A program made the position numbers and the translations under genes. A DNA stretch of 43,991 bases from Magnaporthiopsis rhizophila (Eukaryota > Ascomycota > Sordariomycetes > Magnaporthales > Magnaporthaceae): assembly GCA_003049465.1 (NCBI GenBank), contig PYSS01000183.1:4044-48034 (forward strand). The letters are read 5' to 3'. The notes beneath the pieces were generated by a model, which was not told the DNA's origin, did not search any database, and was given only the letters and a program-made list of their open reading frames with translations. Of the stretch, positions 18,543 to 30,571 are shown one piece after another (the stretch's first letter is position 1; every line of letters starts with the position of its first letter).

Positions 18543-21500
18543 ATGTCCGGCAAGAAGGCCACGGAGGACGCAGTGGCGAACCATGTGTCTGGTCAGTCAA
18601 ACAAGCCGCTGTCGCACCCGGCGCACGCGCTAGCGTGCGAAGAGGCCATCAAGGAGCTCAAGGCGAACCCGGAAGATGGACTGTCCATCGATGAGGTCAG
18701 GAAGCGTCTCGAAGAGTATGGACGCAACGAGTTTGGGGAACAGAAGGGCGTTCAGCCTCTTCACGTATTCATCGCCCAGGTGGCCAACGCCATGACGCTT
18801 GTGCTTATTCTGGCCATGGCTGCCTCTTTTGGTATCGGGTCCTGGGTCGAGGGTGCCGTCGTCGCCGCTGTCATTGCACTCAACATCAGCGTCGGTTTTC
18901 AGCAGGAGCTGAAGGCCGCCAAAACCATGGATTCGTTGCGCTCCCTCAGCTCACCCACCGCTCAAGCAGTGCGTGAGGGCAGGAATATCACCGTCCCTAC
19001 CGTTGAGATCGTCCCTGGAGACATGGTTGAACTCAAGACTGGTGACGCCGTTCCTGCTGATGTGCGCATCATCGAGGCTGTCAACTTTGAGACCAACGAG
19101 GCCCTCCTGACTGGCGAGTCGCTCCCCGTCCGAAAGGAAGGCGCCAACACTTTCGAAGACGATACCGGCCCGGGAGACCGGCTCAATATCGCTTACAGCT
19201 CCTCTACTGTCACCAAGGGCCGCGCCAGGGGCATCGTTTTTGCTACCGGAATGTTCACCGAAATCGGGCAGATAGCCGCTGCTTTTCGTGGTAAAGACTC
19301 GAAGCGGAGGCCCGTCAAGCGCAAGGACGATAGCTCTGCTGGCCTCCACCGTTACATGCAGGCCTGGACCCTTACCTCCACCGACGCTGTTGGGCGGTTC
19401 CTTGGCGTCAATGTTGGCACTCCACTGCAAAGAAAGCTGGCCAAGTTGGCTGTTGTGCTTTTCGGATGGCCCTCATTTGCGCCCTTATCGTCCTCGGCGC
19501 CAACGAGTTCAACACCACTCGGGAGGTTGTCATTTGTGCTGTTGCAACTGGCGTTTCCATGCTGCCCGCCTCGCTCGTGGTGGTCCTGACGATCGCCATG
19601 GCGGCCGGTACCAAGCGAATGGTCCAAAGGCACGTTATTGTCCGCAACCTCAAGTCTCTTGAGGCCCTCGGCGGCGTTACCAACATCTGCTCCGACAAGA
19701 CGGGAACATTGACCCAGGGTAACATGGTCGTCCGCAAGGCCTGGATCCCGGGCCAGGGCACATACTCTGTATACAACACGGGTGAGCCCTTCAACCCAAC
19801 CGTCGGCACCATTGGTCTGCGGCCCGAGCAACCCCGAGACATCAACTTCCGCGCTCCAGACGCCGAGGGTGCTGCTTTTGCCGAGGGCGAGGCTGTCAGA
19901 AAGGTCCATGAGAACGAGCTTCTGCGAAACTACCTCACCATCGCCTCCCTCGCCAACCTAGCCACCGTCCACCAGACAAAGGAAGGCGAGTGGCATGCCC
20001 GCGGTGACCCGACCGAGATTGCTATCCAGGTTTTCGCAACCCGCTTTGACTGGAACCGCCTGTCGCTTTCGGGCGAAGGCAAACGCTGGCGCCAGCTTGC
20101 CGAGTTTCCCTTCAACTCCGATGTCAAGAAGATGTCGGTGATCTTTGAGGACACCGAGACCAGCGAGACGTTTCTTTTCACCAAGGGAGCTACTGAGCGT
20201 GTCATCCCATCGTGCCCCAATATCCGAATGGGCGACAAGGTCGTGCCCTTGACCGAGGAGGTTGACAAGGATATCCTGGCCAACCTCGAGGCGCTCGCCC
20301 GCCTTGGACTCCGCGTTCTGTCACTGGCCAGCAAGCGCAATCTCGGCAAGGTCGATGACCACGGCGACTTGCAACGCAAGGACTTCGAGCACGATCTCGT
20401 TTTCCACGGCCTGATCGGCTTGTACGACCCGCCTCGTCCGGAATCGGCACCGTCCGTCCGCATGTTCCACCAGGCTGGTGTTACCGTTCACGTGTTGACT
20501 GGTGACCACCCGGAAACTGCCCGTGCCATTGCCATCGAGGTAAGTTAAGAGTCTTTTCGCGTGCTTTATGACTCTTTCCTAGTCTGCGTCCTACTTGGGA
20601 CTTCTGCTGACCGCAGGTTTATGTGCGAGTTCAGGTCGGCATTCTGCCATCTCGTATGGGCGAGATATCCGCCGGTGTAGCGAAAACCATGGTGATGGCC
20701 GCCAGTGATTTCGACAAGCTCACAGACGACCAGATCGACCGCCTCGCACGCCTTCCTCTCGTCGTCGCCCGCTGCGCCCCCAACACAAAAGTCCGCATGA
20801 TTGAGGCACTCCACCGGCGCAAGCGCTTCGTTGCCATGACCGGCGACGGTGTGAACGACTCGCCGTCTCTGAAGCGCGCTGACGTGGGTATTGCCATGGG
20901 GGGGAGTGGATCTGACGTTGCCAAGGAGGCTTCGGACATTATTCTCACTGGTGAGAGTCTGAGTCCTCACGCATAAATCTTTTGGGATTCGGCTCGTTAC
21001 TGACGCATATGTGCAGACGATAACTTCGCCTCAATCCTCAACGCCGTCGAAGAGGGCCGCCGCATGTTTGACAACATCCAGAAGTTCGTCCTTCACGTGC
21101 TTGCCTGCAATGTGGCACAGGCGGTTACTCTCCTCATCGGTCTGGTCTTCAAAGACGACAGCAACTTGTCCGTGTTTCCGCTGGCCCCTGTTGAGGTCAT
21201 GTGGATTATTATGTGAGCATGCTCTTTACTTCTACTACATATTCTTGATGTCTGATCCGGTACTGACACGTAACTTGGCAGGATTACTTCTGGTCTTCCC
21301 GATATGGCCCTCGGATTTGAAGCCGCTGCGCCTGATATTTTGGACAGGCCGCCCCAGGACGTGAGTCTGCGATGTTTTATCACAAGAAGTGCCAAAGGGG
21401 CTGGAAAGCTAACGAAAGGCGATGAATTATAGATTAAAGCCGGAATCTTCACCTGGGAGCTGATGCTAGATATGCTCGTGTACCTCCTATGGACAGCTGC

Positions 21501-22104
21501 GCTTTGCTTGGGCACCTTTGTGCTTGTAATGTTCCAATTCGGCGACGGCGACTTTGGCGAAAACTGCAACACCTACAGCGACCGATGCGACACCGTCTTC
21601 CGCGCCCGCGCCACGACATTCGCCGCTCTGACCTGGTTTGCCCTTTTCCTTGCCTGGGAAATGTTGAACATGCGCCGGTCATTTTTCCGCATGCAGCCCA
21701 AGTCCAAGAAGTACTTTACCCAGTGGTTCTTCGACGTCTGGCGCAACAAGCTCCTGTTTTGGGCCATTGTCGCCGGCTTCGTCACTATCTTCCCTCTTAT
21801 GTACATCCCCGTCATCAACACGGCCGTCTTCAAGCATGCGCCTATCACCTGGGAGTGGGGTTTCGTCTTCATCGCCGCCTTCCTCTTCTTCCTCGGCTGC
21901 GAGGCATGGAAGTGGGCCAAGCGTGTCTACTTCAGGCGACAGGCTAAGAAGGCTCAGCCTTACGGCAGGCATGACCTCGAGTCCCGCATCTTTGCTGCCT
22001 ACTTCAGCCTCAGCGGCGTTGCCCTCAGCTCCGGCTCGGAGAGCCCTACGCTCGGAAGCAGGTCAAACACTGGCGAGAAGGCCACCTCAAAGGAGATAAA
22101 CTAG
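18543..22104 (+). pseudogene. ENA-type P-type Na+/K+ ATPase, one-base frameshift
   Basis: Exons are 18543-20539, 20635-20950, 21017-21212, 21282-21360 and 21433-22104 (introns 95, 66, 69 and 72 bases). Apart from one break they encode a full-length ~1086-residue type IID (ENA) P-type ATPase. ENA pumps export Na+ or K+ across the plasma membrane and give salt and alkaline tolerance. Visible landmarks: N-terminal cation-ATPase domain; TM1-2; actuator motif L-T-G-E-S; TM4 S-M-L-P-A-S; phosphorylation site C-S-D-K-T-G-T-L-T-Q-G-N-M (Asp 385 if the break is ignored); hinge G-D-G-V-N-D-S-P; and S-G-L-P-D-M-A-L-G-F-E in the C-terminal TM region. At 19464-19466 the frame is broken: one base is missing in the TM3 region (...V-V-L-F-G then M-A-L-I-C-A). 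All later exons are intact. This is either a recent null allele or a sequencing/assembly error; the rest looks under selection. Confidence 0.88.
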
Positions 22105-23012
22105 GGATCATGTGAGACGAGCAGCGATACTCGAGAGAGTAGGGAAACACGGCTTGTGTCTTTTGCAAACAAGAGCAACGTCCCCAAGGATGTGCGTATA
22201 GCAAGCCGGGTTGAGAAGGAGACGATTCGGATTCAAGATTGGCCGAAAGAATCGCAAGGGGGAGCGAAAGGTGGCGTAAGGTGCGAGTACAAATACTTCG
22301 CAGGTCGCTCTGGAAAACCGAGGACCTTGGCTTCGTTGGGTTTGGGTGCCCTGTTTGCATGCTTCATATTCTGATCGAAGTCCGAGGGACAGATTGAATT
22401 CAAACCGTAAAACCGTAAACTTTGCTGTGCTTTGTTGTGAATATGAATCTCGTCTGTAGCCAGTCGGGTTGTCTGCTCCTTTCAAATGGGCAGCCCAGCC
22501 GGGCAGACTCGACTCGACCGAATGCGTCGTCACTAAAGACCCACCCGCGGACAATGGAATGGCCTGTGCTGACACATACCTTGGCGGCAAGGTGGGTGCG
22601 CGCATCCCGCCAGCGGACTGAGCATCCTGTTTCTGTTTCGTTGTATCAGATCCTCGTATTTCAGTCGGGCTGTTTTTGGACAAAAAAATTTGTTGCCATT
22701 TTGGCACTATTTTTGTTTTCTTCCCTTCAAGGATATACATGTAGCTCCCTATTAAATCACCAAAACCTCGCCTTCTGTTTTGTTGAACACGATAGAAACC
22801 GAGGAAGCCAGGCCATCCCACTCCGCGATGGTTTCCACGATCCGCGGCCGCAAGACCTGACGCTCTCCGCCGCCCCCTTTTCCCTCCCCCATCCTTGCAA
22901 TCACGACTGGCGACGACTTGCTAGGATGCATGCGTCCAGCCTGGCTACTCAGGGTCCGTTTATCCCTCTCCTGGGCTAAACCCGGCTGTATCGTTTGCTG
23001 ACCTCTTGGCTC
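22105..23012. other. Intergenic region between ATPase and zinc transporter genes
   Basis: This should hold the 3' UTR of the ATPase gene and the promoter of the ZIP gene. Sequence is C/T-rich toward 22980. No additional gene or repeat was recognised. Confidence 0.5.
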
Positions 23013-24511
23013 ATGGACAACATAGACTTTGCTTGGTCTTCGATACCCACGGAATTGCTCGCCGCGGAGCTAGCTAGACGGGACAATGTCGGAGGCTCGA
23101 AGCCGCAGTGCGGCGGCAAGGAGCGCGGCCATTACGACACAACCCTCCACGTGTTTGCTCTGGGCCTCGTTCTATTGCTGAGCACTCTTGGTATGCCGAC
23201 CCGCCGCCGTGCTGGCGGCGCCTTATCAAAGACAGTGCGCTCGGGCTAACTAAACTAATCCTGCCACCTGTCACTCCAGCTTGCGCCTTCCCACTTATCT
23301 CCTCGAACCGCTCCAAAGGCCGTCGCCAGAGCAAGATCGTGTTCATCTGCCAGCACTTTGGCACCGGTGTTCTAATCGCGACGGCCTTTGTGCATCTCCT
23401 ACCGACCGCCTTCATATCCCTGACCGATCCATGTCTTCCATACATCTTCAGCAAAGGCTACACGGCCTTCCCCGGCCTGATCGCCATGTTCTCGGCGTTG
23501 GTAGTCGTCTCGCTCGAATCGTACCTTACCACCCACGGCGGCGCAGCCCATAGCCACGCGCATGACCTATGGGAGGAGGAGGACGAGGACAAGAACGAGG
23601 GGGCGGCGGCGGAGGAGGAGGCACTACAGGGCGGGACGGCCTGTGGGCTCTCGGGACGGCGCGAACATCGACCGTCAAACATCGCACTCGACGACTTTAG
23701 CGACACCGAGGGTCTGATGGCTGGCGCGTCGCCGCTCCCGGGGTCGACGCCGCTGCCGCGGACCCCGGACGGGAACGGGAACGCACAAAACGGCAACCAA
23801 CACGACGGCGGCCGCAGAAACTCGGTGGACTCTGCCGAGTCCCTGGACCTGGAACTGAATCTGGACGAGCTCGACCCTTCTGCCGCCGAGAGGAACCACC
23901 ACATCAAGACGGCGTCCCAGCGCAGACCCCTGACGCAGCGGCCTGCCTCGCCCGGGGATGGCGGCGGCGGCGGCGGCGGCGACGGCTCGTCGTTGCTGCA
24001 GCTGCCGTCGCCCGAGGAGCAGCGGCGGCTGCTGCTGCAGTGCCTGCTCCTGGAGGCGGGGATCCTGTTCCACAGCGTCTTCATCGGCATGGCGCTCTCG
24101 GTGGCCACGGGCCCGCCGTTTGTGGTGTTCCTGGTCGCCATCTCGTTCCACCAGACGTTCGAGGGCCTGGCGCTGGGCTCGCGCATCGCGGCGCTGCACT
24201 TCCCTCGGTCGTCCCCGCGCCCTTGGCTGATGGTGCTGGCGTACGGCACGACGACGCCCATCGGCCAGGCCATCGGCCTGGTCGTGCACAACATGTACGA
24301 CCCCATGAGCCAGACGGGCCTGCTGATGGTGGGGTTCATGAACGCCATCAGCGCCGGCCTGCTGCTCTTTGCCGGCCTCGTGCAGCTGCTCGCCGAGGAC
24401 TTTTTGAGCGAGAAAAGCTACAAGACGCTGCACGGCAAGAGGAGGTTGCATGCTTTCCTGGCTGTTTTTGGGGGCGCGACGCTGATGGCTATTGTCGGTG
24501 CTTTTGCGTGA
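23013..24511 (+). CDS. ZIP-family zinc/iron transporter, two exons
   Basis: Exons are 23013-23190 and 23280-24511; the 89-base intron has a G-C-T-A-A-C branch site. The product is 469 residues with about eight membrane segments. It imports Zn2+ (possibly Fe2+) across the plasma or an organelle membrane. The N-terminus C-G-G-K-E-x-G-x-Y-D-T-x-L-H matches fungal ZIPs, and the splice restores S-T-L-A-C-A-F-P. TM4 carries H324 in H-S-V-F-I-G and TM5 carries H350/E354 in H-Q-T-F-E-G-L-A-L-G, the metal-binding pair. The loop after TM3 has H-S-H-A-H and then ~150 residues of low-complexity acidic, Gly- and Pro-rich sequence, longer than usual. The last TM ends at the C-terminus. I chose the first ATG of the frame at 23013. 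The upstream frame is open but without ATG. Confidence 0.9.
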
Positions 24512-25494
24512 TTTTTTTTTCTCCCTATATATGTGATATATAAATCAAGCGCGTTATGCCTCGATCGTCGCCTGTGATAACGAGTCCCTGGCTCCCTTGC
24601 GTGACCTGCCTGTCGCTTGGATAATTTTGGTGTCTGTTCCGGCTGGTACATTCATACGTAGGCTTGTCGTATTCTTCTCCTTTGGCTCCAGGTGCCTCCT
24701 GTGACCCATTCCTCGCCACCGTAGGATGGCCCGCTGTCGCCCGATGGTGCTATCATACATTCCAAAGTGTGTTCCACGCAGGCCAGGGGCTATTAAGCGA
24801 GTCACGCCAGCCGGGTCTCATCTCGGGAGACACGAGAACAATCTGGGCAGTGTCCAAGTGCGCGGCTGGAAGGGAAAAGGCTGCAATATTCCGATTTGAG
24901 CTTCGGAGGATGGCCGGCCCCTTGGTAACTTCCATGGTACCTAGCACGGAACAGGCGAGCCTCACGTTATTGTTGTTTCCATGTCCTTTTACCTTGGCCG
25001 AGGTTGTGACGATTCAATGGAGCCTTCTCAGAGTCTTGACTCGGGTCGGCAAAGCTTGCTCGTTTGTGAGATGTGGCTTCAACGGCTCCGGTTTGCTGCA
25101 GGAACCCGGCAGCATGGACTGAATCATTGGAAGCTGCCCGTGTATGGGGTAGCCCCAAGCGGGGGGACGCGCGCGACTCCCTCAATGAGTGGTGAATGGG
25201 CTTGGCGGGGCGGCAGGCGGACGCACTGACACGGGCTGGTGCTCCCCACTAATCTACTTCAGGTCGTTCGCTGACGCGGAGCTCGGTTGAGCTGGGCTGA
25301 CCTGTCCTGTTCAGGCGAGTCCTCACCACACTTTTTCCAATCCGTCTCTCTTCCCTTCGACCACCCACACCGCCACCAAGACACCCAGCAACGTCAATTT
25401 GATGGCCACATACTAGCCTGCTTATGGCCGTCCCGTCTGTTCTACCAGCAACCTCACCCCACCTGTTTTGATCCCTCCCGCCTTGAGCAGCAAA
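24512..25494. other. Intergenic region
   Basis: This lies between the ZIP gene and the next plus-strand gene. The last ~200 bases are C/T/A-rich, as for a fungal leader. No coding potential beyond chance frames. Confidence 0.5.
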
Positions 25495-28131
25495 ATGGCC
25501 GAGGACAAGCCAGCGGCCAGCGAGCCCGAGGTGCAGGAGCCCGAGGGACAGGAGCCCGAGGGCTTCTCCGAGGAGGAGCGCGTCCTCTTCGAGAAGCTCA
25601 AGATCGGCCAAGAGGGCGGCATGCCCATGCCGACCTTCATCAAGCCCAGCGACGTGCGCGCCAGGACTACCTCCTTGGCCGAGGGTATCTTCGAACAGTG
25701 GCATATGCTGCAGGACCTGGTCGAGCGCCACGAGCCGACTCTGCGGCGCCGCTGGACCGGCATCAAGCAAAAGAAGAAGCGCAAGGAGCTGCTGCAGGCT
25801 GCCGCTCGCGACCTCGAGAACGCCGCCGCCGTCGCTGCCGCTGCCGCCACCGCCCCCGACGACGACAAGGCCAAGGCCGACGTGGCCAAGTGGACCATAC
25901 CCGAGACGCACCGCCCCGATATCGACATCTGGCGGGATGTGCGCGAGGGCGGCTCCGAGGACAACCTGTTCGCCACCTCGGACCCGGCGCGCCGTTGCGC
26001 CTTCCTCTGGCCGCATCTCAACCTTGACGACCTGAGCCGCACCGAGCGCCCGCTGCTGCTCATGTTCGCCTCCCGTGGCAGGAACCCGCCCCACGCCTTC
26101 GCGGCCGCCGACCTGGAGCGCGCCCGGTTTGCCATGGACTCACTCGCGCTGATGCCGCACTATCTTAACCGCTACACCATGATGTTCACGAACCGCACAG
26201 ACGCCGAAAAGTACGGCGAGCTCGTTCCCTGGCGGGACCTGCCCGAGGACTCATCGCAGAAGTGGTTGTTCGAGAGGCGCGGCATCCACCCGGGCGAGGG
26301 CCTGTGGCTGCTCGAGATCCAGGACATCACCTACCGCTTCCTCGTCAACGCATGCAAGAAGATCTTGCACGACATCCCCGAAGACAAGCTGCTGGAGTAC
26401 CCCGTCATCGCCGCCTCGGGAGAGACCACGGCCGACGCAGCGCCTCAGCACGGCGGCGAGTACACCTCCCTCATCACCCGCGTCACCGAGGAGCCGTACC
26501 GCTCCCCGCCGAAGCTCGACCGTGACCTGCTCGAGCACCCGGTCGAGGCACGCCTTAAGGAGGCCAGGGATCACCTGCTCGCCCTGCGCGAGGACCCGGC
26601 GTACTTTGCCGCCTGCCTGCAGGACTGGGCGACGCACAGGCGCGAGCAGCTGCTCGATGCCGATGGCAACCCGCACCCCATCCTGGCCAAAAGCCCGACC
26701 ACGTTCTGGTCGCGAGTCATCAACCGCGTTGTCGGCACCGCCCTCCTCGACGTGGCTGAGTGGGACCTCGTCCACGACAAGGTCCTGACCCTGGTGCGCT
26801 TGTTGGATCAGTACGATGGCAAGCTCGATGAGAACGCCGACCTTCCGCCCGACCTCGCGTTTGCCTTCTACACGCTCGACCACCACGTCGAGCAGCTCAA
26901 GGCCGGGCCCTTCACCAACATCACTATGGGTCTGGTCGCGAGTCCTCCCATGCGACCTTACTTCCAGCTCGTGACCCCGAGCGGTGCCGATGACAGGACC
27001 CTGGCCATCACGGCCGTTGAGGAGGCACCTACGGAGGAGTCGACACGCGTTCTCATCCGCCGGCTAGGCGTCGTGCAGGACGAGAAGCAGCGCCAGGTTG
27101 TCGGTCTGCCCGGAGCGCTCGATGAGCTTGAGTACCACATCGCCGCACACCCTGAAGCTCGCCTCAAGCTCACCCCCTGGGTGGCGAACCAGGTATCGTC
27201 TCTGGCCGTCTTCGCGCGTGTGCTGAGGCAGGTCGAGCTCTTCCAGCCCTGGGCGGCGCGATTCGGCGCCGACGTGCAGGAGAAGGGCACGCGTGAGGCG
27301 CTCGAGCAGCACCTCCAGCGGAGCGTCGCGGCCGCCGGCATCCCTCGCCTGACGCAATATGAGGTCAGCGACCGTGTCGTCGCGCTGGGCATTCCCGAGA
27401 ATAGCCGGTTCGACTACCCGCTGGTGGTTGACCTTCAGCACAAGGCCGCCGTTGAGGCTGCTGCCGAACAGATCCGCCGCGCCGAGATTGCGCTCGACGG
27501 CTTCTGGGGCAGAGTCAAGTCCGAGCTGGAGAGAGCTGGCGGTATGACGGGCTCCCTCAAAGATATCTTTGGCAGCCCGCTGCGTCGTTTCGCCAGCACC
27601 GCAGCCGCAGCCGCAGCCGCCGGGACCAAGGGACAGGCCAAGGCAAAGAGCCCCAAGACGAACGGCGCCGCAGCAAAGGTCAATGGCGAGGCGGAGGCGG
27701 CCAACGAAGAGGCGGCGGGAGACAGCGACGCTAGCGGCAGCGCCAAAGCCAGCAGCATCAAGAAGATCAAGGTCGGAAAGCGGGAGTTCAAGGTGTTCAG
27801 CGCCCTCTTCTACGAGCCCTTCGTCGGCCAATCGGGCGGCAAGCCCACCGAGATCCCCTGGGCCGAGTTCGTCCACGCGATGAACGCCGTCGGCTTCACC
27901 GTGACCAAACTCTACGGCTCGGCCTGGCTGTTTGTGCGGCCCGCTGACGCCAACGCCAACGCCGACTCCGACTCGGACGGCGGCGACGCGGCGAAAAAGC
28001 CCATGACGTTGCTCGTGCAGGAGCCCTACACGGCCACCAACAAGATCTTGCCCACCGCGGCCAGGATCATTGGACGGAGGCTGGCGTGGAACCTTGGATG
28101 GGAGAGGGCTACGTTTGAGCTGAGCGAGTAG
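25495..28131 (+). CDS. Large fungal conserved protein with HicA-like C-terminal domain
   Basis: An 878-residue intronless protein starting at the ATG in the context C-A-A-A-A-T-G-G. I recognise a general resemblance to large, poorly characterised fungal proteins but cannot assign a role. The N-terminal ~90 residues are acidic. A long helical body follows, including H-P-G-E-G-L-W-L-L-E-I-Q-D-I-T-Y-R-F near residue 265 and alpha-rich segments up to ~690. An Ala/Lys/Asn-rich linker covers ~697-755. The last ~120 residues form a compact-looking domain: W-A-E-F-V-H-A-M-N-A-V-G-F, K-L-Y-G-S-A-W-L-F, Q-E-P-Y-T, then A-R-I-I-G-R-R-L and L-G-W. This order (helix, strand G-S-x-W, E-P, helix) is reminiscent of the HicA/dsRBD-like fold; that is an inference. 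No signal peptide or membrane segments. Confidence 0.8.
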   Translation: MAEDKPAASEPEVQEPEGQEPEGFSEEERVLFEKLKIGQEGGMPMPTFIKPSDVRARTTSLAEGIFEQWHMLQDLVERHEPTLRRRWTGIKQKKKRKELLQAAARDLENAAAVAAAAATAPDDDKAKADVAKWTIPETHRPDIDIWRDVREGGSEDNLFATSDPARRCAFLWPHLNLDDLSRTERPLLLMFASRGRNPPHAFAAADLERARFAMDSLALMPHYLNRYTMMFTNRTDAEKYGELVPWRDLPEDSSQKWLFERRGIHPGEGLWLLEIQDITYRFLVNACKKILHDIPEDKLLEYPVIAASGETTADAAPQHGGEYTSLITRVTEEPYRSPPKLDRDLLEHPVEARLKEARDHLLALREDPAYFAACLQDWATHRREQLLDADGNPHPILAKSPTTFWSRVINRVVGTALLDVAEWDLVHDKVLTLVRLLDQYDGKLDENADLPPDLAFAFYTLDHHVEQLKAGPFTNITMGLVASPPMRPYFQLVTPSGADDRTLAITAVEEAPTEESTRVLIRRLGVVQDEKQRQVVGLPGALDELEYHIAAHPEARLKLTPWVANQVSSLAVFARVLRQVELFQPWAARFGADVQEKGTREALEQHLQRSVAAAGIPRLTQYEVSDRVVALGIPENSRFDYPLVVDLQHKAAVEAAAEQIRRAEIALDGFWGRVKSELERAGGMTGSLKDIFGSPLRRFASTAAAAAAAGTKGQAKAKSPKTNGAAAKVNGEAEAANEEAAGDSDASGSAKASSIKKIKVGKREFKVFSALFYEPFVGQSGGKPTEIPWAEFVHAMNAVGFTVTKLYGSAWLFVRPADANANADSDSDGGDAAKKPMTLLVQEPYTATNKILPTAARIIGRRLAWNLGWERATFELSE

Positions 28132-30571
28132 CGCATACGGCGCGCGACGAAAAAGGATTCTGGCAGCGACTTTCTTTCCCCTTCACTTTGGCCTCCGTAT
28201 ACTAACGAGACAAAACCATGATCTGCGTGTTGCATTAGCATGTTTCCGCTTGGTTCTCCGCCAGTATAGGAACAGGCCGAAACAAATAAAACGAAATGTT
28301 TGACAATAAGCCGTACATATTTCCACTGTAAATCCGTTCGTCTTCCTCATCGTGCATTATGTTTACAGTATTGGCTGCCCCCGCCCGACATTATTGCCCC
28401 CCAAGCCACTTTCCAACCACCACAATTTGCATCGCTCTTTAGCAGCATACTTACAATGGCACGTCGGCCAGATTTCACCGTCGCCCTTGAAAATTTGGAC
28501 ACCTTGGGATAGCAGTTCGCCCGATATGCGGGCGTGCCTGGTTCGAACGCTGCCATAAAAGCAGTACAGAACTCTCAACCATGTGTCCAGACGTCAACGG
28601 GAAGACCGAGTGATCAGAGTAATAACCCTACACACAACATGATGGCGGAATAGACTGTACGGCCATGGACATTCAGTTCGTCTACTGCAAATTCGACGGA
28701 CATAATGGACACCAGGCTCTCCCGGTCAGGCCGTTCGGCCACGACAAGACTGGGTTCGTCGCACCCAAATGTATGTTGTTACGGCCGCACCTTCCGAGTT
28801 CCTCAGCAATAATACGATCAAGCCGGGACGAGATAGATACATTCACGGGTCATGTCGGAGATGGAATCTTTTGGCCTGGTCACCAGATGCCGTGGCTCCT
28901 GCGCCGCTCCGACCATTATGCCCGACGAGATCCTCCCAGTCCCTGGCGTCTTCAGGACTGTACACGACTACCATTGCGTGAACGAATGGGTAATCATTTA
29001 GCAATACCCGACCCAATGCATCATGTCAGGCATTGCTCCGAATATGCCCGGCCCGCTCGCCTCCGTCCTACGTACGAGACCTCATCGCTGCCACCGCGAA
29101 CCGCAATCACGTTGATGTCGAGCATTGATGGTTCGTCAGGGAACGCGGCTTCGCCCAAGCTAGTCCACTATCCGTGTCGCCAGTGTATCCGTGGTGGCAT
29201 CTAAAATGGCAACATCGAGTTGTACTCGCCGGCTGCGAGGCGAGGCGTGTGTCCGCTGGCTCGCTGGGGACAAGAAGTGCGAGCGTCTCCAAATGTTGCC
29301 GTTGCATGGGCCGCCCAGGCTGTCATTGCGATACAGGAGCTAGTACCGGCGGAGTTGGGACGGTAAGGTGTGTTGTTGTATCGTTTAATGCTGTCGTTCG
29401 GCCTAACTTTCGGGGCATAGGCGGCGATGGTGACGCCGAAAACGGAAATCAAACGCTTATTTATAAATAAACTAATAGCCGCAACGCCCACCGCCCGTTA
29501 GGCTCATGGGACGACGCCGGGAAACAAACGGCAAACCGATGGCTGCCCTCGCTGACGTCGGTGGCGTCGCGCAGCCGCCATCGTCGCCTCCGATAAATTC
29601 CCTTCCTTCCTACATTTTTATCCCTTCCGCGAATCACACCGCAATCCTGGTTTGCACCTGGAGCTCAATCTTTCAGCCCTATTCCGGCGACATCGGAGCA
29701 TATTTGGGCCGCCGCCATTCCTTAGCCAACCTGCATAACGGGCTTTCCTCAAGAAAGTGCGCCTCGCGTCACCTTTCGAGCGGCGGCAACGGCCACACAA
29801 GATCAATTACCAGGACACCGGCGTACGACCTAACTATACCGAGTGAAGAGCAAAGATATCTCTAGGGAGACTCCACCATAGCGCCATCCAAATCTGGTGC
29901 AAGCAGCACGAGACGCTGCTCGCTTTCCGTGGTCGCGCCGCCACTTGAGTCCATTCTCAGCCCCCAGCATGGCTCGTATTCAGGCAACATCGTTTTCGTC
30001 CCCAAGTAGGAATTTGGTAAGTAACGCCGTTACGCCCTGATTCCCAAGATCTCCCCCGGTGGAGGGCGAGACTCGCAAGGAATAATGCCAGTGACTGATA
30101 GAGACCTAGCGGGCAAAAGCGAACCGGGGATTCCTCAAACTGGAGCAATTCCGTGGCCCTTCGCCCGTGACTTCCTCGCCATTCCGACCACCAAAAACGG
30201 CAGCCCCAGCCTAAACAACAAAAGGGCTGGGACTGCCATTTTTTTGTGGTCGGGGCGCTCGCCCATGAAAAGCGGCGAGTTACGGTTTGCCTGGATGGGC
30301 CAACCTTCATTATGGAAACGGGAACTCAGAGTCGACATTCCCATACGGTTCCAGCTAAACTTGCAAAGATCGATTTTGTAACCCTGCTGCCACGGACGCC
30401 ACCCATGACTCCCACTGCGATAACGGGCAGACATTAGAAAGGAAAGGGGTAAAATTTCTCACCTACCAGCACGAATTCTTCAACGTATGTCTTGCCTCCT
30501 GCTTGCTGCGACCTCTGATCAGAGCTTACCCTATTCAGTATCAGCACTTCACCCCCCCTCATCTGCCGACG
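28132..30571. other. Intergenic region (2.4 kb)
   Basis: No gene is assigned. A plus-strand frame at 28665-29204 (179 codons) and shorter protein-like stretches on both strands around 28840-29000 occur, but none gives a coherent multi-exon model. A perfect hairpin sits at about 28519-28535 (CGCCCG, loop ATATG, CGGGCG). It is followed by a GGTTCGAAC stretch that looks tRNA-like but does not fold as a tRNA. The sequence may contain a decayed gene. Confidence 0.4.

Noticed and set aside
28500..28570. tRNA-like stretch with GGTTCGAAC and a neighbouring hairpin
   Set aside because: The T-arm stem does not pair on either strand and there is no matching acceptor stem.
28665..29204. 179-codon plus-strand frame and fragments on the other strand
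   Set aside because: No coherent exon model, no recognised motif, and competing frames look equally protein-like.
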